Part shown: positions 43,002 to 55,719 of the stretch, in pieces
Numbering within the stretch: the first letter of the stretch is position 1
How the letters are laid out: each line of letters starts with the position of its first letter
From: Pyropia yezoensis
Taxonomy: Eukaryota > Rhodophyta > Bangiophyceae > Bangiales > Bangiaceae
Direction of reading: 5' to 3'
Length of the DNA: 64,000 bases
Assembly: GCA_009829735.1 (NCBI GenBank)
Contig: CM020620.1
Coordinates: 24,650,020-24,714,019, forward strand
Position numbers and translations under genes: made by a program
The notes under the pieces: model-generated
Seen by the model: only the letters and a program-made list of their open reading frames with translations
Told to the model about the DNA's origin: nothing
Database searches by the model: none

Positions 43002-46000
43002 TCATGGGCAGGTTGGTAGCCACCACTTTCGATTGTTGGCCTTTGCATCGGCCTGCCGCATATGGCGCTCCTTCTCCTTGAGCACCATCAGCTCGTCCGG
43101 GGCCCACAAGCGTCGGACCATCAGCACCAAGAAGTCGAGCGACAGAGCGGATGCGACTACGAGCGCAAGCGTCAACCAAAAGATGGAAGAGCCGAGGACA
43201 CGCGCGAGCATGCCGCGGAGAGGGTCCTCGTGGAAGACGCCAATAAAGAGCGGGAACAGGTAGAGCGGGGACAGGACCGACAGCACCAGCGCTAAGATGG
43301 TCAGCCACGTGATCGAGTGCCACGCGAGAGTAAACTTGAGGATGACCACCGTCAGCACGCAAAAGCTGTTGACGACCCCAGTGAAGTAAAAGCCTCCGTC
43401 CTGGCCATTGGAAAAGGGGGACGGCGGCAGGCGGCCGACGGCACAGTAGACACCAAAGTAGACCACCACCGCGTGCCACAGGCCATAACCGACGAGGAAC
43501 TCGAGGAAGGAGCGCCACCCAAACAGCCTGTTTTGCCGGATGGACGAGTAGACCGACGGGTAGGCAACGAGGGTGGACTCTTGAAGATCGCGCTCAAACA
43601 GGCCGTAGATAAACGGCGGCCACAAAGTGGACCACGCGTTCCACCCAGACACCACCCACTGGTCATTGTAGGTGGAGCCGCTCGTGAAGTTGAAAAACTG
43701 GAAGAAGATTTGGGTGTAGGTGAAGGCAACGTTCTTGTACAGCGACAGGTTGATAACCCCACAGGTGCGCACATAGTTGTACCGCCCGTGCACGGTGACA
43801 AGCCGCTGGAGATGGCGAAACTCTGAGATGGCATAATCGGCGGCGCGCGCCGCCTGCGTGCCCTCCTTGCCGTAAATACCAACGCCAACGTGGGCCTCTT
43901 GGATCATGCTTACGTCGTTGCCGCCGTCGCCAATGGCAAGCGTCTTCATACCCCGGCTGCGCACGACGCGCACGACGGCCGCCTTTTGGGAGGGCGACAC
44001 CCGCGCGCAGATGACCGAGGCACACGCATCAGTGAGCGATTGGAAGAGGAGGGCGTGATGCTCAAGCGCCAAGCTCAGCGACGCGCCATCAATAATGACG
44101 GCCAACTCCTTCCCAGATGGCATGGTTCCCACCTTGTTCAATACGTCGGGGTCGTTCTTCACCTGTCGCAACGATGTGGCCTTGCCAATTCCAAAGCACG
44201 CCCGCGCCCGCGCTCCGAGGCTCCGAGCCTGTTTGGCCTTGGCGCCAGACAGCACATCCTGGAGATCCGACGCGTCGCCGACAAACGAAGTGTAGGCGGC
44301 CTCCAGTTGGCGACCCACGTCGTCTGGCGAAGAGCCCTCCACGTGCACCACCTCCATTCGGCTGGTGAGCAAGGACGCCGAGTACCCAACATTCTCCGCC
44401 GTCTCCCGCTTATCACCCGTCAGCACCCAAAGGCGGAGGCCCGCCTGGTGCAGCGCAGAAATGGTCTCGGGAACGCGCTCCTGCAGCTTGTCTTCCACTG
44501 CCGTGGCGGCCAGATAGTGCAGACCCGCCTCCATCCGGTCCGCCAGCGCAGCAAGCGTCGCCTGCCGCGCGTCTAGGCTCTGCTTGGCTGCCCGCCATTC
44601 AACAAACCAGGCGTCAAACTCATCTGCTGGGACAGTGCGGTCGGCATACACGAGCGTACGCAGGCCCTCGGCGGCATAGCGGTCAATTTCGCCCTGCAGC
44701 GCTGTGAGAACAGGCTGCTCGTCCACCAGCAGATCCAGCATCACCGAGTCTGCGCCCTTGGTGAACAGGTGCACCTCGTCTGACACGCCGGGCTCCCGCA
44801 CGAGCACGCTCGACCGCTTGCGGTCACTCGTGAACTCCAGCTCAGCCAGCAGCTCAAAGACGCGAGTCGTTTCACCACCGCCGTCGCCAGTCGAAGCCAG
44901 GGCGACCACTTCCAGGGAGTTTGGCCCACGGGTCTTGAGGGCGTATCCCATATCCCGAGCCGCGTCAACCAGCGCCACTTCGTCGGGACTCTGGCCCTCG
45001 TATCGGATAAGCACGGGCGCCGATACTGCTGGCCCAGCACCGGGTATATTTCCGGCGGAGCTCATGCGGCGGCCAAGCTCAAAGCTGACTGCCGCATCGC
45101 CCGACGTCGCTGCCGCCACATCTTCGTCCATAGCGTCGTCATCATCGGTGGTGGTGGCGTCAGTGGTAGCGCCACCAGCCTCCGACTCGCCGCCAGCGGC
45201 CACTTCCTCAGGCACACACGAATGGCAGAGGGACATAACCAGCGCCAGACGATGCAGGCCTTCCTCCCCGCCTGCCAGACGGCTGGCAATGTCCGCCACC
45301 CCAGCATCGGTCCGCACGTCGACAGGCGCCGGGGAGTCGCGACCGATCGACGCCGACACAAACCGCATGATGTTCTCGGTGAGCGTGCCCGTCTTGTCCG
45401 ACAGCACAAACTCAATTTGGCCGAGCGTCTCGTTCAGGTTGGCAGCACGCACTGCCACCGGGTGGCCACGCGTCGTCATGTGCACGTCCGACTCCATGAA
45501 CCACGCCTGCGCGACGCGAACAAACACGACTGTCACAAACAGCGACACGGGGATGTAGGTGACGTAGAGTACCAGAAACGTTCCGAGACCACGCAACGCC
45601 AGCCGCAGGCCATCGCGGTCGGCGTCATCACCCAAGTACCACTGGCCAATTCCCGCATCACTCTCACGACGTACGCCAGACACAATAGCGCACGAGATCA
45701 CTACTGCCGCGAGGGTAGCAAACAGAAAGAGCACCACATAGTTGAGCATCGTGTCCACGGCGCCAAGCTTGGACGGCGGGTTGCGCATGTTGAGGGCCAC
45801 CTTGGACTCGCGGCCCGCATACACCACCGCCCCATAGACGTACTCCGTGTTGCGGAGAGTGCTACCGCGAAGAAGTAAGTTGGAAGCGTCCAGCGGGGTG
45901 GTTGCGGCAGACACAACGCCTGCATCACTGGGCTGCCGCCTGCCACTGCCGCCGCTGCGGTTGCTTCCCAGGCTGAGGCTTCGCTGCAAGGTGCGGCTGA

Positions 46001-47381
46001 GGCGTCGGGCCCCGCCAACAATGTCCCCGTCGACGCCATCATGGCTGGCGGCAGCGTCCAAACGCTTGGGCGCCGGCTGCCCCAGCCGAACCGAGCCTTC
46101 AAACTGGTAGAGCGCCTGGTCGGGGGGGCCCGTCGACAGCTCCGCCGACAGGCTCGCCAGCTGCGCCACCGACGTGACCGACTCGGCCGTCGCGGGCGCC
46201 ACGTTCAACCGCTTCAGCGACGACTCCCCGTCCAGGTTGGCCGTCGACGCGTACGCCACCCCACCAGGGGTGGACGAGTGCAGCAGCACCATGTCCGCGG
46301 GGATGGCCTCGCCCTTTCGGATGAGCAACACGTCTCCAGGGTACACATTGCGCGTCGCGATGCGCGCGTGAGCGGCGGGGGAAAGGTCGAGGGCCTCTAG
46401 GTGGGCGGCCATCTTGTGCTTGAGAGCGCTTCCCCGTGATGGCACGCCGGCGGCACCCGCGCCGGCGCCGTCCATGGCCGCCATGGACGGGCGCAGCAGG
46501 ACAACGGGCTTGGTATTGTTCCGGCGGTCGTAGCGCCCGCGCTGGATATCTTCATAAACGTCCTGGGCCAATGCAAAGCCAATGACAACAATCAGAGGGA
46601 GCGTGTTGCTGATGGGGGAGGTGGGGGACACTGTGGAGAAAAAGATGGCGGCACAAGCCAAGCGTCACAGGCGGGATCCGGCGTCAAACGGAACACAGAA
46701 AGTACACATGTCTCGCACCGGCTCCCGTTAGTCGTGTGCCCCTACACGCACGTCATCTCACACGAAAGCCCGCCGCTGGGACAAGGCAGTAGCCGCCCCA
46801 CACACACAAGCATCGCTGCGACCACGGCAGGCCAGTTGACGCACCATTGGGAATCCAACTAACAATGGCCACAATGGCAAAGTAGGAGTTGGACACGCGC
46901 TTCATCTGTCACGAGGAACAGCCGGGTAACCGTCCAGGAACAAAAAAAAAAAAAAGAAGGATCGAGACAAGCATGCGTGAAAAGAAAGCCAGTGAGAAAA
47001 ACAATCCCTGCCATTGCACAAGCACCACCCACAACCATCGCAACAGGAGATCCCGCTTCCCCTCCTTCCCCCCCGTTGCAACAGGAGTTCGCCAGCACTT
47101 TGACTAACAAACGCGCTCACCTTCCCCTCGAAAGAAGCACCCCGACACGCTCTCCCCGTTCCCACCCACGACCCCCCCACTCCACAACCCCAACGCACCT
47201 GGTTGAACAGCGCGAGCGGCAACAGAGTCAGCCACCTGTACTTAGCCGTCCGCAGCTCGTTGCTCGTATAGCCCGCGTGTTTGGCGGCGGCCGCGTCAAA
47301 GAGGCGCACCCGCCGGTCGGGCGCACGGCTAGCGTCGGCGGCCCCGCCCCAGCAGCGCAGCCGATCGAGGAAGCCCGCCAT
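43002..47381 (-). CDS. P4-ATPase, aminophospholipid flippase, 3 exons
   Basis: Minus-strand exons 47381-47199, 46905-46845 and 46630-43002 give 1290 residues, all in phase. Exon 1 ends ...LPLALFNQ; exon 2 (61 nt) encodes MKRVSNSYFAIVAIVSWIPN, the first membrane segment; exon 3 holds the rest. Landmarks: DGES 215-218 (actuator loop), PVSL 442-445 (P4-specific PISL), DKTGT with Asp493 phosphorylated, KGAD 706-709 (nucleotide binding), TGDKRETA, GDGGND 982-987, then six C-terminal membrane segments. P4-ATPases move phospholipids from the outer to the cytosolic leaflet, usually with a CDC50 partner, in Golgi, endosome or plasma membrane. There is a Ser/Gly/Arg insert at about residues 275-315 and an acidic one at ~570. 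It is tail-to-tail with the kinase gene, 221 bp apart. Both donors are GTGCGT. Confidence 0.95.
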
Positions 47382-50300
47382 GGTCGTACCGCGGCCCCAA
47401 CCTTAGCCGTCGTTATCGTTTGTTGCGGCCGCCAAACCCGCTTTGCCGCCGCCACTGCCGCCGTTCCACGCGCGCCACGCGCGCCGCCGCCGCCACCAAT
47501 GGCCGGCGGTCGGGCGGGGGCGGGCAAAGGTGGCGGTGGCTTCCGGCACTGGCCGTGCGTCGAGGTGGCACCCGCACCCCACTGGTGACAGGGTGCCCGC
47601 GGGCGGGAGGGCACGACGAAGCCGCGCTCCCGCACCAAGGGGTACCGGGGGAGGGTCGCGGAAGGACACGGGGCGGCGGGGGGACGCCGCCGACAGCACC
47701 ACCACACGGCGCGACGGGGGCGAGCAGTCAAGGCGGGGAGACCCGGGGAGTCCCGCCTGCCCGAGTCACGTCCGCGCCAGCAAAAGAAACACCAGAGTGC
47801 TGCCCAACGGACTGGGCGGCGGGTTTCCCCTCCGTCCTTCGCCCCCCCGCCAGTCAGCCGGTTGTGGCGCGTCGTCAGGCGGGGATCCCCGGCCCCCCGC
47901 CGACATGTGCACCTGCAGTCCCCGCCCCCGCCTCCTGCGTGCAAGCCGAAGGCGGTACATAGGTAGGCGGCGACCGCCAACAGTGTTGGGCAGAGAGCGC
48001 GGTGGGGGGGCCTCACTCCTGCGACAGCGGCCCCGCGGGGGGACCCCGCGCGCCGAAACGCCTTCCGGCGCTGCAGCCCGTTCATGGGCGCGCGCGGGGG
48101 GCTTCTTTCGACCCAGGTTTGCACACAGAGCTCTCAGCTGCGCGGCACAGGGGCTCCAGTTGACTCCCGCATGCACGTGGGGGGGGCGGGGGCCGGACCA
48201 GCAACGCCGGCGCCTCGAGAACACCGCTCCCTACCAAAGAGAAGCACTGGGAGAAGACGATTGGGCGACGGACAACCCAAATACAATAGTATGGCCCGGA
48301 ATCGTCGATCACGGATCTCGTGGAGGCACCGTGTGGCCCGAGGAGTGGGTGCGACCGTGACGTGTACATCCTTTTCCCACCGCACATGATCGATGGGCGA
48401 ACCAACTCAAGTTTGCGCCTCGAAGAGAACGTGTGTCGATTCAACTGGAACCGGTGGCGTCCAGGCGGTGTGTTTGACGTCTGTCACGCTGGCCGGGCCC
48501 TCGTTGCCCGAATCGTGTTCACACAGCACAGGCGGAGGGAGAAAACTCAGATGTGGATTTCGCTAAGACAATTTGTGTACATATCTCTCTTTCAAAGTCC
48601 GTTCTGCCGTCACTGTGACTGTAAGGCGCACGGCAGACGAGAAGCCCCCCACCGTCCTGTCCCGATGGCACGGCGCATCGGAGGGTGAGCACGGGGTGGC
48701 GGGACGTCGCCAAGCTCACCCACGTTGGTGCCGCACTCCCGCCATGCGGAGCGACACCCGCAACGGACATCATTCCGGCCGGCCAGAGGAGGGCAAAGGC
48801 GGTTCTGGAGGGGATACATCGGCGGAGCCGACAAATGTTGACATGGCAAGGCGAATTGGGACTCGCGCAGTGCACAGGGGGTGGGCTGGTCGCCCGCCGT
48901 GCAACGGTGAGAGAGGTATGGATGGTGGAGGAGGCGTGATGGTGGGCATTTAGCAGCGAGGCGCCGGACGAAGCAAAAAAGCACACCAGCAAGCCATGTG
49001 GCCGGCGGGACAACCCCCGTCGGAGCCTTGCCCAATGTCCCCTCCTGTCGTGCTCTTACTGCGGAGCCCCATGACACGGCCATTGCGCGCCCTAGACAGC
49101 CGTCTCTCTGCCTTGACAGCGGCGTGTAGCGGGGGCGGAAGGGCCGATCCTGCTTCCTCATTGTTTCATGCAGACGTGGGCGTGGCCGCTGCCCGCCGCC
49201 CGCGCGTGTGGCTTGTCGCCACCGCCGGCGGACGGGGCCCGCGCGCCGGTCATGGCTGCTGCGGGGCGAGGCCGCTGCCGGCTGGGACCGCAGCGCCGTC
49301 GGCAGGCAGCCACCGAGTTTGACCTGGCCGCCGCCGCCGCCGCCGCCGCCGCCCCCACAGCCGCCGCCGCCGTCGTCACCGTCATGGCCACCCCCCCTGG
49401 CCCGCCCCTACCCTCCGCGGCGCTGCCGTATGTCGCGCGGCGCTTGCGGGACCGCGGCGTCTGCCGCCCATCTCCCCAGTGCTCACGCTCTCATCAGCAC
49501 GACGTGGGGCGCGGCGGCGGCGACAGCGGCGGCGGCGGCGGCAGGGAACGTTCGTGGACGCGGAGTGCAGGCCGGGCAGCCGGTCGGCGGCGGGCGGCAG
49601 CGGCGGTGGGGGGGAGGTGGGGGAAGAAGGCACACATCCGGGTGGGACCGTGGGGGCGCCCTGCTGACGGGCTACAGAGTATAGGGGCTGAGTGGCGCTT
49701 GCCGGTCGTTGCGGCGTCGCGTCGGACCCCCTCCCTCCAGGCGAATCACAGGGGGTGCCACCTTGACGTGCAATGCGCCGCCGCTTGCCCGGGAAGCGTG
49801 CCCGCGAGCTCTCTCGCGACGGGCCGATCCTCATCCCCCCCCCCCGCGCGGGAGAGGGAGAGGGGAGGCGGCCGGCCGCCGGTCGACCGGTTGCCCCCAC
49901 CCCCGCCACCCCCGCCACCCCCCACCCGCCACCCGCCGCCCGCCGCCCGCCGCTCTGCCGTGTCACACCACACCCCACCCGCCCCCCGACGGCGGGGGGG
50001 GTACCGGTCATCACTGGCAGGGCGGGCGGCGCCCCGCTCCCGCCCGCGCGCTGTGCGGGGCCCCGCGGTGGCGCCGCCACGCGCCGCCGCGGCGGGGTGT
50101 GGGCGGCGGGCTGCGGCCGGCGAGCGGCGGCCGGCGGCCGGCGGCAGCGCGGCGGCCGGCGGCCGGCGGCAGCGCGGCGCCACGCTCCTGGCGGGGGGGT
50201 GGCGGCAGGCCTGTGGCCGCTGCCGGCCAAGGGGCGCCTCGTACGCGGCGACCTGGTCGGCTGGCTAGCGGCAGAGAGAGGCCCGTTGGCGCCCACTGCC

Positions 50301-50412
50301 TGCCTTCCCTTGCCGCCGCTGTCCCCCCCCCTCCCTCCCTCACGGACCCGACGGGAGCAGGCCACGCCCCTCCTCTCGCTTCCCTCGTCCACCCCTCGGG
50401 GGTTTTCGCACC
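47382..50412. other. Intergenic region, no convincing gene
   Basis: Upstream of the flippase (minus) and the transporter (plus), so it holds both promoters. At 48180-48620 the base composition is more balanced, and the frames there are short. Frames over 49168-50390 on both strands are Ala/Pro/Arg-rich. GGCGGCCGGCGGC-type repeats sit at 50110-50175 and CCACCCGCC repeats at 49895-49960. No motif is recognised. Confidence 0.45.
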
Positions 50413-51836
50413 ATGGTCCCCCGGCTGGCGACCCCCCCCTGGCTACTGGTCATGTACATCACCGTCTTTCTATCCTGCTCCTCCTTTTCCATCGTCCTCC
50501 CCGCGCTTTGGCCCTACCTCTGTCGCCTGGGCGGCGACGCGGGCGGCCTGGCGCTCCTCGTGTCCATCTACTCGGTCGGGGAGGCGGTGGGGGCGCTGGC
50601 GTTTGGTGCTGCCGCCGCGGCGGGCGCGCCCACCCGGTCGGTGCTGCTCGCCGCCACCGCCGTGGGGCTGGCCGGCAGCGTCCTGTTCGTTGCCGCCCAG
50701 GGCGCGGCGGGCCGCCCGGCGGTGGCGCTCGCGGCCCTCGCCGCCGGCCGCACCGCCCAGGGCGCCATGACGGGCGGCATGCAGGCGGTGCAGCAGCACC
50801 ACCTGGGCGCCGTCGTCCCGGCGGCCGCCCTCACCGCCGCGACGGTGGCCATCAACGGGGCGGCAACGCTGGGCTTTGTGTGCGGGCCGGCGGTGGCGGC
50901 GGCGCTCGCGGCGGTGCCGCGGGTGGCGCTCGCGGGGGGGCGGCTGGGGGTGGTGGACCCCCTCACCGCGCCAGGCTACTTTGTCGCCGCCGCGTGTGTT
51001 GCCACGCTCTTTGCCTACGCCGCCTTCTTTGGTGACGGCGCGTACGTCGAGCCGGGGGGTGGGGGGGGGGGGGGGGCGCAGCGCCAGAGGCTGAAGCGGC
51101 GCCCCTGCTGGCACCCGCCACCGCCGGTGGGGGGGGACTGAGGAGCAACACCCCCGCCAAGACCCCAACCGATGATGATGAGGAGGCGGCGACGGCGGCG
51201 GCTGACGGTGCCGCAGCCGTTCCCCCCCTCTCGCCGCCGCCGCCGCCGTCCCTCTCCCCCCGCCGCCAGGCGGCGGTGGTGGCCGCCCTCAACGCCGTCT
51301 TTTTCATCCACTTTTTTGGCTTTGCCCTCCAAGAGACGGTCACCACCCCACTGGTGGCGGCCTTGTATGGCTGGGGCGTCCACGCGTCGGCGGTGCTCTT
51401 TACCGCCGCCGGCGTTGCGGCGGTGGTTGCCCTCGTTGGCGTGGCCGTTGCCACTGGCCAGGGCGTCCTCGAGCGGACCGTCCTGGCGGTGAGCGTCGGC
51501 CTGGGCGTGGTCGGCTATGGGGCGCTGGTGTCCCCGCCCGGCGCGCCGCCGTCGCTGCCCCGCTTCCTCACCGCGTGGGCGGCGATTAGCGTGGCCTTTC
51601 CGCTCGGCCGCGCGTCGGTGATGGCGGCGTTCTCCCATGCGCTGCGCGGCCGCCCGCAGGGCGGGTACATGGGCGTCCTGCTGGCGGTGGGGGCGGTGAG
51701 CCGGGTGATCGGCCCGTTTTGGGCGGTCCGCGCCTTCACGTGGCCCTGGGGGGGGGTCGCCGTCTTTGGCAGCACCGCCGCGCTGTTTGCCGTGGTGGCA
51801 GGGGGGGCGACGGCGGCCGTGTGGTCGAGCTTGTAG
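50413..51836 (+). CDS. Major facilitator superfamily transporter (MFSD8/CLN7-like), frame changes at a G run
   Basis: About 475 residues with 12 predicted membrane helices, six on each side of a central loop. The first half (50413 to about 51056) includes WPYLCRLGGDAGGLALLVSI, YSVGEAVGALAFGAA, RSVLLAATAVGLAGSVLFVA and GRTAQGAMTGGMQAV, the layout of the MFSD8/CLN7-type group (YSLGQ..GS..FG). The second half is best read in the next frame after the G run at about 51056-51077: an acidic loop (TPTDDDEEAATAAADG), then ALNAVFFIHFFGFALQETVT to the stop at 51836. The total span is not a multiple of three, so one run-length error or indel is likely, though a real frameshift cannot be excluded. The substrate is unknown; lysosomal or vacuolar location would fit the family. 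It is tail-to-tail with the MYB gene, 223 bp apart. Confidence 0.75.
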
Positions 51837-52059
51837 TAGCAGCCACGGGGGGGAAGGGAGGCTAAGCAAAAGAGCCCTTGCTACAGAGTGCGCGGCACCC
51901 CGCGCGGGCACGGAGACCGTCTACTTGGCAAGCGATGCAGAACGCAGAAAACGCAAAAATAAAATAAACAACTGACGAACACGATAGGGGACGAAAACAA
52001 ACCCAACCCACAGGGACAGACAACAAGACAAAATACATACACAATTATGAAGAGATGCA

Positions 52060-55000
52060 TCACCGCATGGCACGCCGGTTCTCTAGCTGGTATGGCAGGG
52101 CGCCCGTGGGTAGCTGGCTCTCGGGAACGTGCTCCGACTCGGCAGGCACAACGGCCACCGGTCGGCCACGAGCCGCATCGTCCCGCTCCTGCTGCAGTGC
52201 CGCCCACGAGATGGCCAGCCGCTCGCGGCGCGCATCAGGCCGCACGCCAGCGCGCTGCTTGTGGAAATGGGGAGACAGGGGCGGGCGGCGGGCGGCCCCG
52301 CCACAGGCGCCCTCTGCACGCGCCTCGCGTGGGCGCTTGCCGCACAGCGGGCTGCCCGCCTCACTGCCATCGGGTGGCGTCCCACCGCCGCTGCCGCCGA
52401 CCGAGCCCCTGCATGTGCTCGCGCCCACGTCTCCGCTGCCCGAGCCGGCACCACCACCGCGCGGCGCACCAGGGCCCGCGGGTGGTCGTGGGCCACCAAT
52501 TCCGGGCGACGCCAGCTCCCGGCTGTTACCCCGCGAAGAGCCTGCGTACGTTGAGCCACCGGACGCTGGGTCAGAAGACCCGCCGCCCCGCTGACCACTG
52601 CTGCTCTGTCCAGCGCGACCGCCGGGGCTACCGCTGCCGTCGCTGCCATGGTCCAGGCGAGCCGTGCCGACGGCGCGTGCCAATATGTCCGGGCTGCCCG
52701 TACCAAGCGGCACGCCAGAAGGCCGGCCGCCAACAGGCAGGGATGACCGAGGCGGAGCAACTGCGGACGGCGGAGAGCTGGACCGCCCAAAAACGCTGTC
52801 CGACGGCGGGTCGTCGCGACCGCCCCGAGCCGTATCGTCGCTGCCGCCAGGCGCCACTTCAACGCTCGTGTGAGATCCAATGAGGGAGTCCCCGCCGGAA
52901 CCACTGCCGTCCATCGAGTCACCACCAGAGTCTTCAGCAGGAACCGGTGCCGACCGCTGGGCAGCTCCAGCAACCGCCGCCCCACGGACAGTGGCACCAC
53001 CAGCACCAGAAGCAGCGACGGTGCCAAAGTACGCTGCCCCAGATGGTGTAAGAACACGCGGCCGCCGGCCAACGCCGCCATCGTGCGCACTGCCGCCGGC
53101 AGCTTGTGCGGGCAACGGCCGTTCCGATATCAATGCATCCTCAGCGGCACCACCGGCAGTGGCAGCACGGGACTTGAGTGCACGCAACACCCGCGCGCGG
53201 TGGGCACGCCGAGAGGCGGCAGCCGTGGCCCAGCCTTGAGCGGGAACGCCAACGGGGAAGCCATCGGCAGAACCGCTGCCCAGACGCCCCGTCTCCACAG
53301 GGGACGGACCAGGCGACACATCCAGGCTGGCCTGAGCACCCGCCGCCTCCGTGGCCGCTGCGCTACGGCTCACATGCAGCTGTTCGGACAGCTCTGGAGC
53401 ACCGACAGGGTCAGCCCCGCTCGCACCAAGTGCCACAGCAGCATGGTTGTCATTAACAAACGGCGCCTGCCCCGCTGCTGAGACGCCCAGGCCACCTGGT
53501 GACATTGACAACTCCGGCCTTGGTGCGGTTCCGTACGCAGCGGCCGCCATCGCTGCCGCCATGGCCGGATGTGGGTAGTACTGCGGCCACGCCATCGGGT
53601 ACATGGGAAAAGCACCACCCGGGGGTGCCGGCGGTGGCGACGTATACGCCGAAGGTGCATAGGATGGCATCCACGGTGGCGGCATACAGTACATGCTAGG
53701 CCCGCCGGTTCCATACATGGGCGGCGGACACAGATGCGACGCAACCCCAGGTAAGGCAGGCGGCGCGACGCCCTGCTGAGCATGCGCAGCCGCCAGCCAC
53801 GCCGTGTGCGCTGATAATGCACCAGCCATGGCTGTTGACGGCACACCATGAACCTGCGAGTAGGGCGCAAAGGGAGACGGAACGGATCCGTCGCCCGCTG
53901 ATGCCGAGGCCGCGGCCGCCGCCACTGCAGCCGCTGCGCCCGCCACAAAAGGGTCAACCGAGACATCAGCACCACTGCCCACGCCGTTGCCTGCGCCGTT
54001 CACTACTCCGGCTGATTGGCCTGCTGCTTCGACAGCCGCATCGGCCATGAACCCTGAGGCACCTGTCGGGCGCCCATCCTTGGGTTGGTATGTCTGGCTG
54101 TTGTTACTCCGGCCGCTACCGCCGTCATCACCCGAAGAGCTCTGCTGCCGACCAGCCGCGGTACGCGTGCGGTCTGTGCCAGAGTCCACAAACGGGCGAC
54201 CCTCGCCGCTATGTCCCTCAGCCACAGCGCCGCTGGCCGGGCCGGCAGAAGCGGCAGCAGCAATTGCTGCAGCAGCAGCGGCGGCCGCAAGACCCCCACC
54301 CGCACCACTGCCAATCACGCTACGCCCGCGGGCTCGCTCACTGGGCGATGACCCTGTCGCCCTGGACAAACCGCCGTCGCCAGTCACAGCGGTTGCATCG
54401 TACGAGGACGTACTGCAGCCTACCGCCGGAACGGAGTCGTTTCCCGCACCGCTCGCTGCACCCGACGCAGCCATCGATGCACCCGCCGAAGCTGAGTTGG
54501 GCCGCCGCTTGATCCGCGCAGGCGGCACATACTCGCCCGTCTTGTTCTTTTGCACCTTGTAGAAATGCTTTTGTGCGTGCGAGCGGATCTGCAAGACGGT
54601 CTTGGTGCGAACGTGAGCCTCAATGCGCTTCCAGTCTCGGCTGTAGAGCTCTAGAGCGCGGAGGAAGCGGTGGTGCTCCTCGGCTGACCAACACTCCCGT
54701 GCCTTGGTAATGGTGTAGGGCTTCCGGGGCTTGCGGGGCACGGCTGGCGTTGTAACAGCAGGCGCAGCGTCTGTCGCCTTGGACCCGTCGACTGACAGAT
54801 CTGCAGACACCCCAGCCGACGATGGTGGTCGAGGCGGCAGCTTGGCGGGCACAGCAGGGGCGCCGGTCACAGCCGCCGCGCCCAACGGCGTCCGTGCCCG
54901 AGACGGCACGCCCTTCCGATTTGGTTCAGCTGACGCCACAGCCACGCCGGGCTGCGGCTGTGGCGACCGAACGGGCACAGGTAGCCGATGGTCACGCTTC

Positions 55001-55719
55001 TTGGCCGCCTTGACCGCCTCCTTGGCCCCCAGGTCCCTACGCTCTTCCGCCTCGGACCGGGGTACACTAGGTCGCCGCGGGGGCGACCCGGCAGGACCCG
55101 GTGGCGAAGTCGTGTTCGCAACTCGAGGTCGCGACAAAGCCGGCAGGCCCACACGGGAGTCGGCTCGGGGACTAGGCCGCCGGTTCGCAACGGGTCGAGC
55201 ACCATCCACCGGCCGATCGAGTACGTTGCTTGCCGGCGGCCGCAGCAACGGGTGGCCTCCAACAACGGGCGGCGGCGACGTAACTGACGACACATGATGT
55301 GACAGCGGCAGTGGCAGCGGCAGCGGTGACCGACCCAACAGTGGGTGGGGGCCCGCTGGTGGCGCGGCGGGTGTCCTGACGGGCGGTAGCCGATGGGCGT
55401 AAGCCATGGAAGGCCCGGCCGGAAAGGCAGCGGGAGGTGCCCCACTCACCGGCGAAGCAGATGCCGGTGGTGGGGTTGGGAACATGCCAAGCTTTGACAG
55501 CCCCACCCCACGGTGAACACCCATGGACAACGGCGAGGGCAACGGCATCGGCAGGCCTACCGGGGCCGATGCGGGTGCGGCCGGAGGCCAGCTGCCAGGG
55601 ATACCCACCACGGGGGGCATCGATGGCAAACGCGCCGGGGGGGTGAAATAGGCGTCACGTGAAGGGGTAGGCGCAAGCCCGGTCTGGGGGAGGCGATGAG
55701 GCAAGGCGGTGGGTAGCAT
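52060..55719 (-). CDS. REVEILLE/CCA1-like SHAQKYF MYB transcription factor
   Basis: A 1219-residue single-exon protein. One MYB repeat at about residues 340-392: [60 protein letters not shown], with SHAQKHF at 380-386, followed by [10 protein letters not shown]. This is the CCA1/LHY/RVE signature ([42 protein letters not shown]). In plants these proteins bind the evening element and drive circadian and stress gene expression; an equivalent role here is inference. The rest is Ser/Gly/Pro/Ala-rich and probably disordered, with a Pro/Met/Tyr-rich stretch ([20 protein letters not shown]) at about 53650-53720. At over 1200 residues it is much longer than plant members. I chose the ATG at 55719; the frame is open 45 codons further, through a hydrophobic, T-rich stretch that looks non-coding. 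Confidence 0.92.
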   Translation of the reverse strand: MLPTALPHRLPQTGLAPTPSRDAYFTPPARLPSMPPVVGIPGSWPPAAPASAPVGLPMPLPSPLSMGVHRGVGLSKLGMFPTPPPASASPVSGAPPAAFPAGPSMAYAHRLPPVRTPAAPPAGPHPLLGRSPLPLPLPLSHHVSSVTSPPPVVGGHPLLRPPASNVLDRPVDGARPVANRRPSPRADSRVGLPALSRPRVANTTSPPGPAGSPPRRPSVPRSEAEERRDLGAKEAVKAAKKRDHRLPVPVRSPQPQPGVAVASAEPNRKGVPSRARTPLGAAAVTGAPAVPAKLPPRPPSSAGVSADLSVDGSKATDAAPAVTTPAVPRKPRKPYTITKARECWSAEEHHRFLRALELYSRDWKRIEAHVRTKTVLQIRSHAQKHFYKVQKNKTGEYVPPARIKRRPNSASAGASMAASGAASGAGNDSVPAVGCSTSSYDATAVTGDGGLSRATGSSPSERARGRSVIGSGAGGGLAAAAAAAAIAAAASAGPASGAVAEGHSGEGRPFVDSGTDRTRTAAGRQQSSSGDDGGSGRSNNSQTYQPKDGRPTGASGFMADAAVEAAGQSAGVVNGAGNGVGSGADVSVDPFVAGAAAAVAAAAASASAGDGSVPSPFAPYSQVHGVPSTAMAGALSAHTAWLAAAHAQQGVAPPALPGVASHLCPPPMYGTGGPSMYCMPPPWMPSYAPSAYTSPPPAPPGGAFPMYPMAWPQYYPHPAMAAAMAAAAYGTAPRPELSMSPGGLGVSAAGQAPFVNDNHAAVALGASGADPVGAPELSEQLHVSRSAAATEAAGAQASLDVSPGPSPVETGRLGSGSADGFPVGVPAQGWATAAASRRAHRARVLRALKSRAATAGGAAEDALISERPLPAQAAGGSAHDGGVGRRPRVLTPSGAAYFGTVAASGAGGATVRGAAVAGAAQRSAPVPAEDSGGDSMDGSGSGGDSLIGSHTSVEVAPGGSDDTARGGRDDPPSDSVFGRSSSPPSAVAPPRSSLPVGGRPSGVPLGTGSPDILARAVGTARLDHGSDGSGSPGGRAGQSSSGQRGGGSSDPASGGSTYAGSSRGNSRELASPGIGGPRPPAGPGAPRGGGAGSGSGDVGASTCRGSVGGSGGGTPPDGSEAGSPLCGKRPREARAEGACGGAARRPPLSPHFHKQRAGVRPDARRERLAISWAALQQERDDAARGRPVAVVPAESEHVPESQLPTGALPYQLENRRAMR

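Noticed and set aside
44704-45558. 284-codon plus-strand frame
   Set aside because: Antisense to the P4-ATPase.
49168-51035. Plus-strand frames of 353-420 codons before and across the transporter
   Set aside because: Arg/Pro/His-rich with no membrane pattern; the transporter frame explains the region from 50413.
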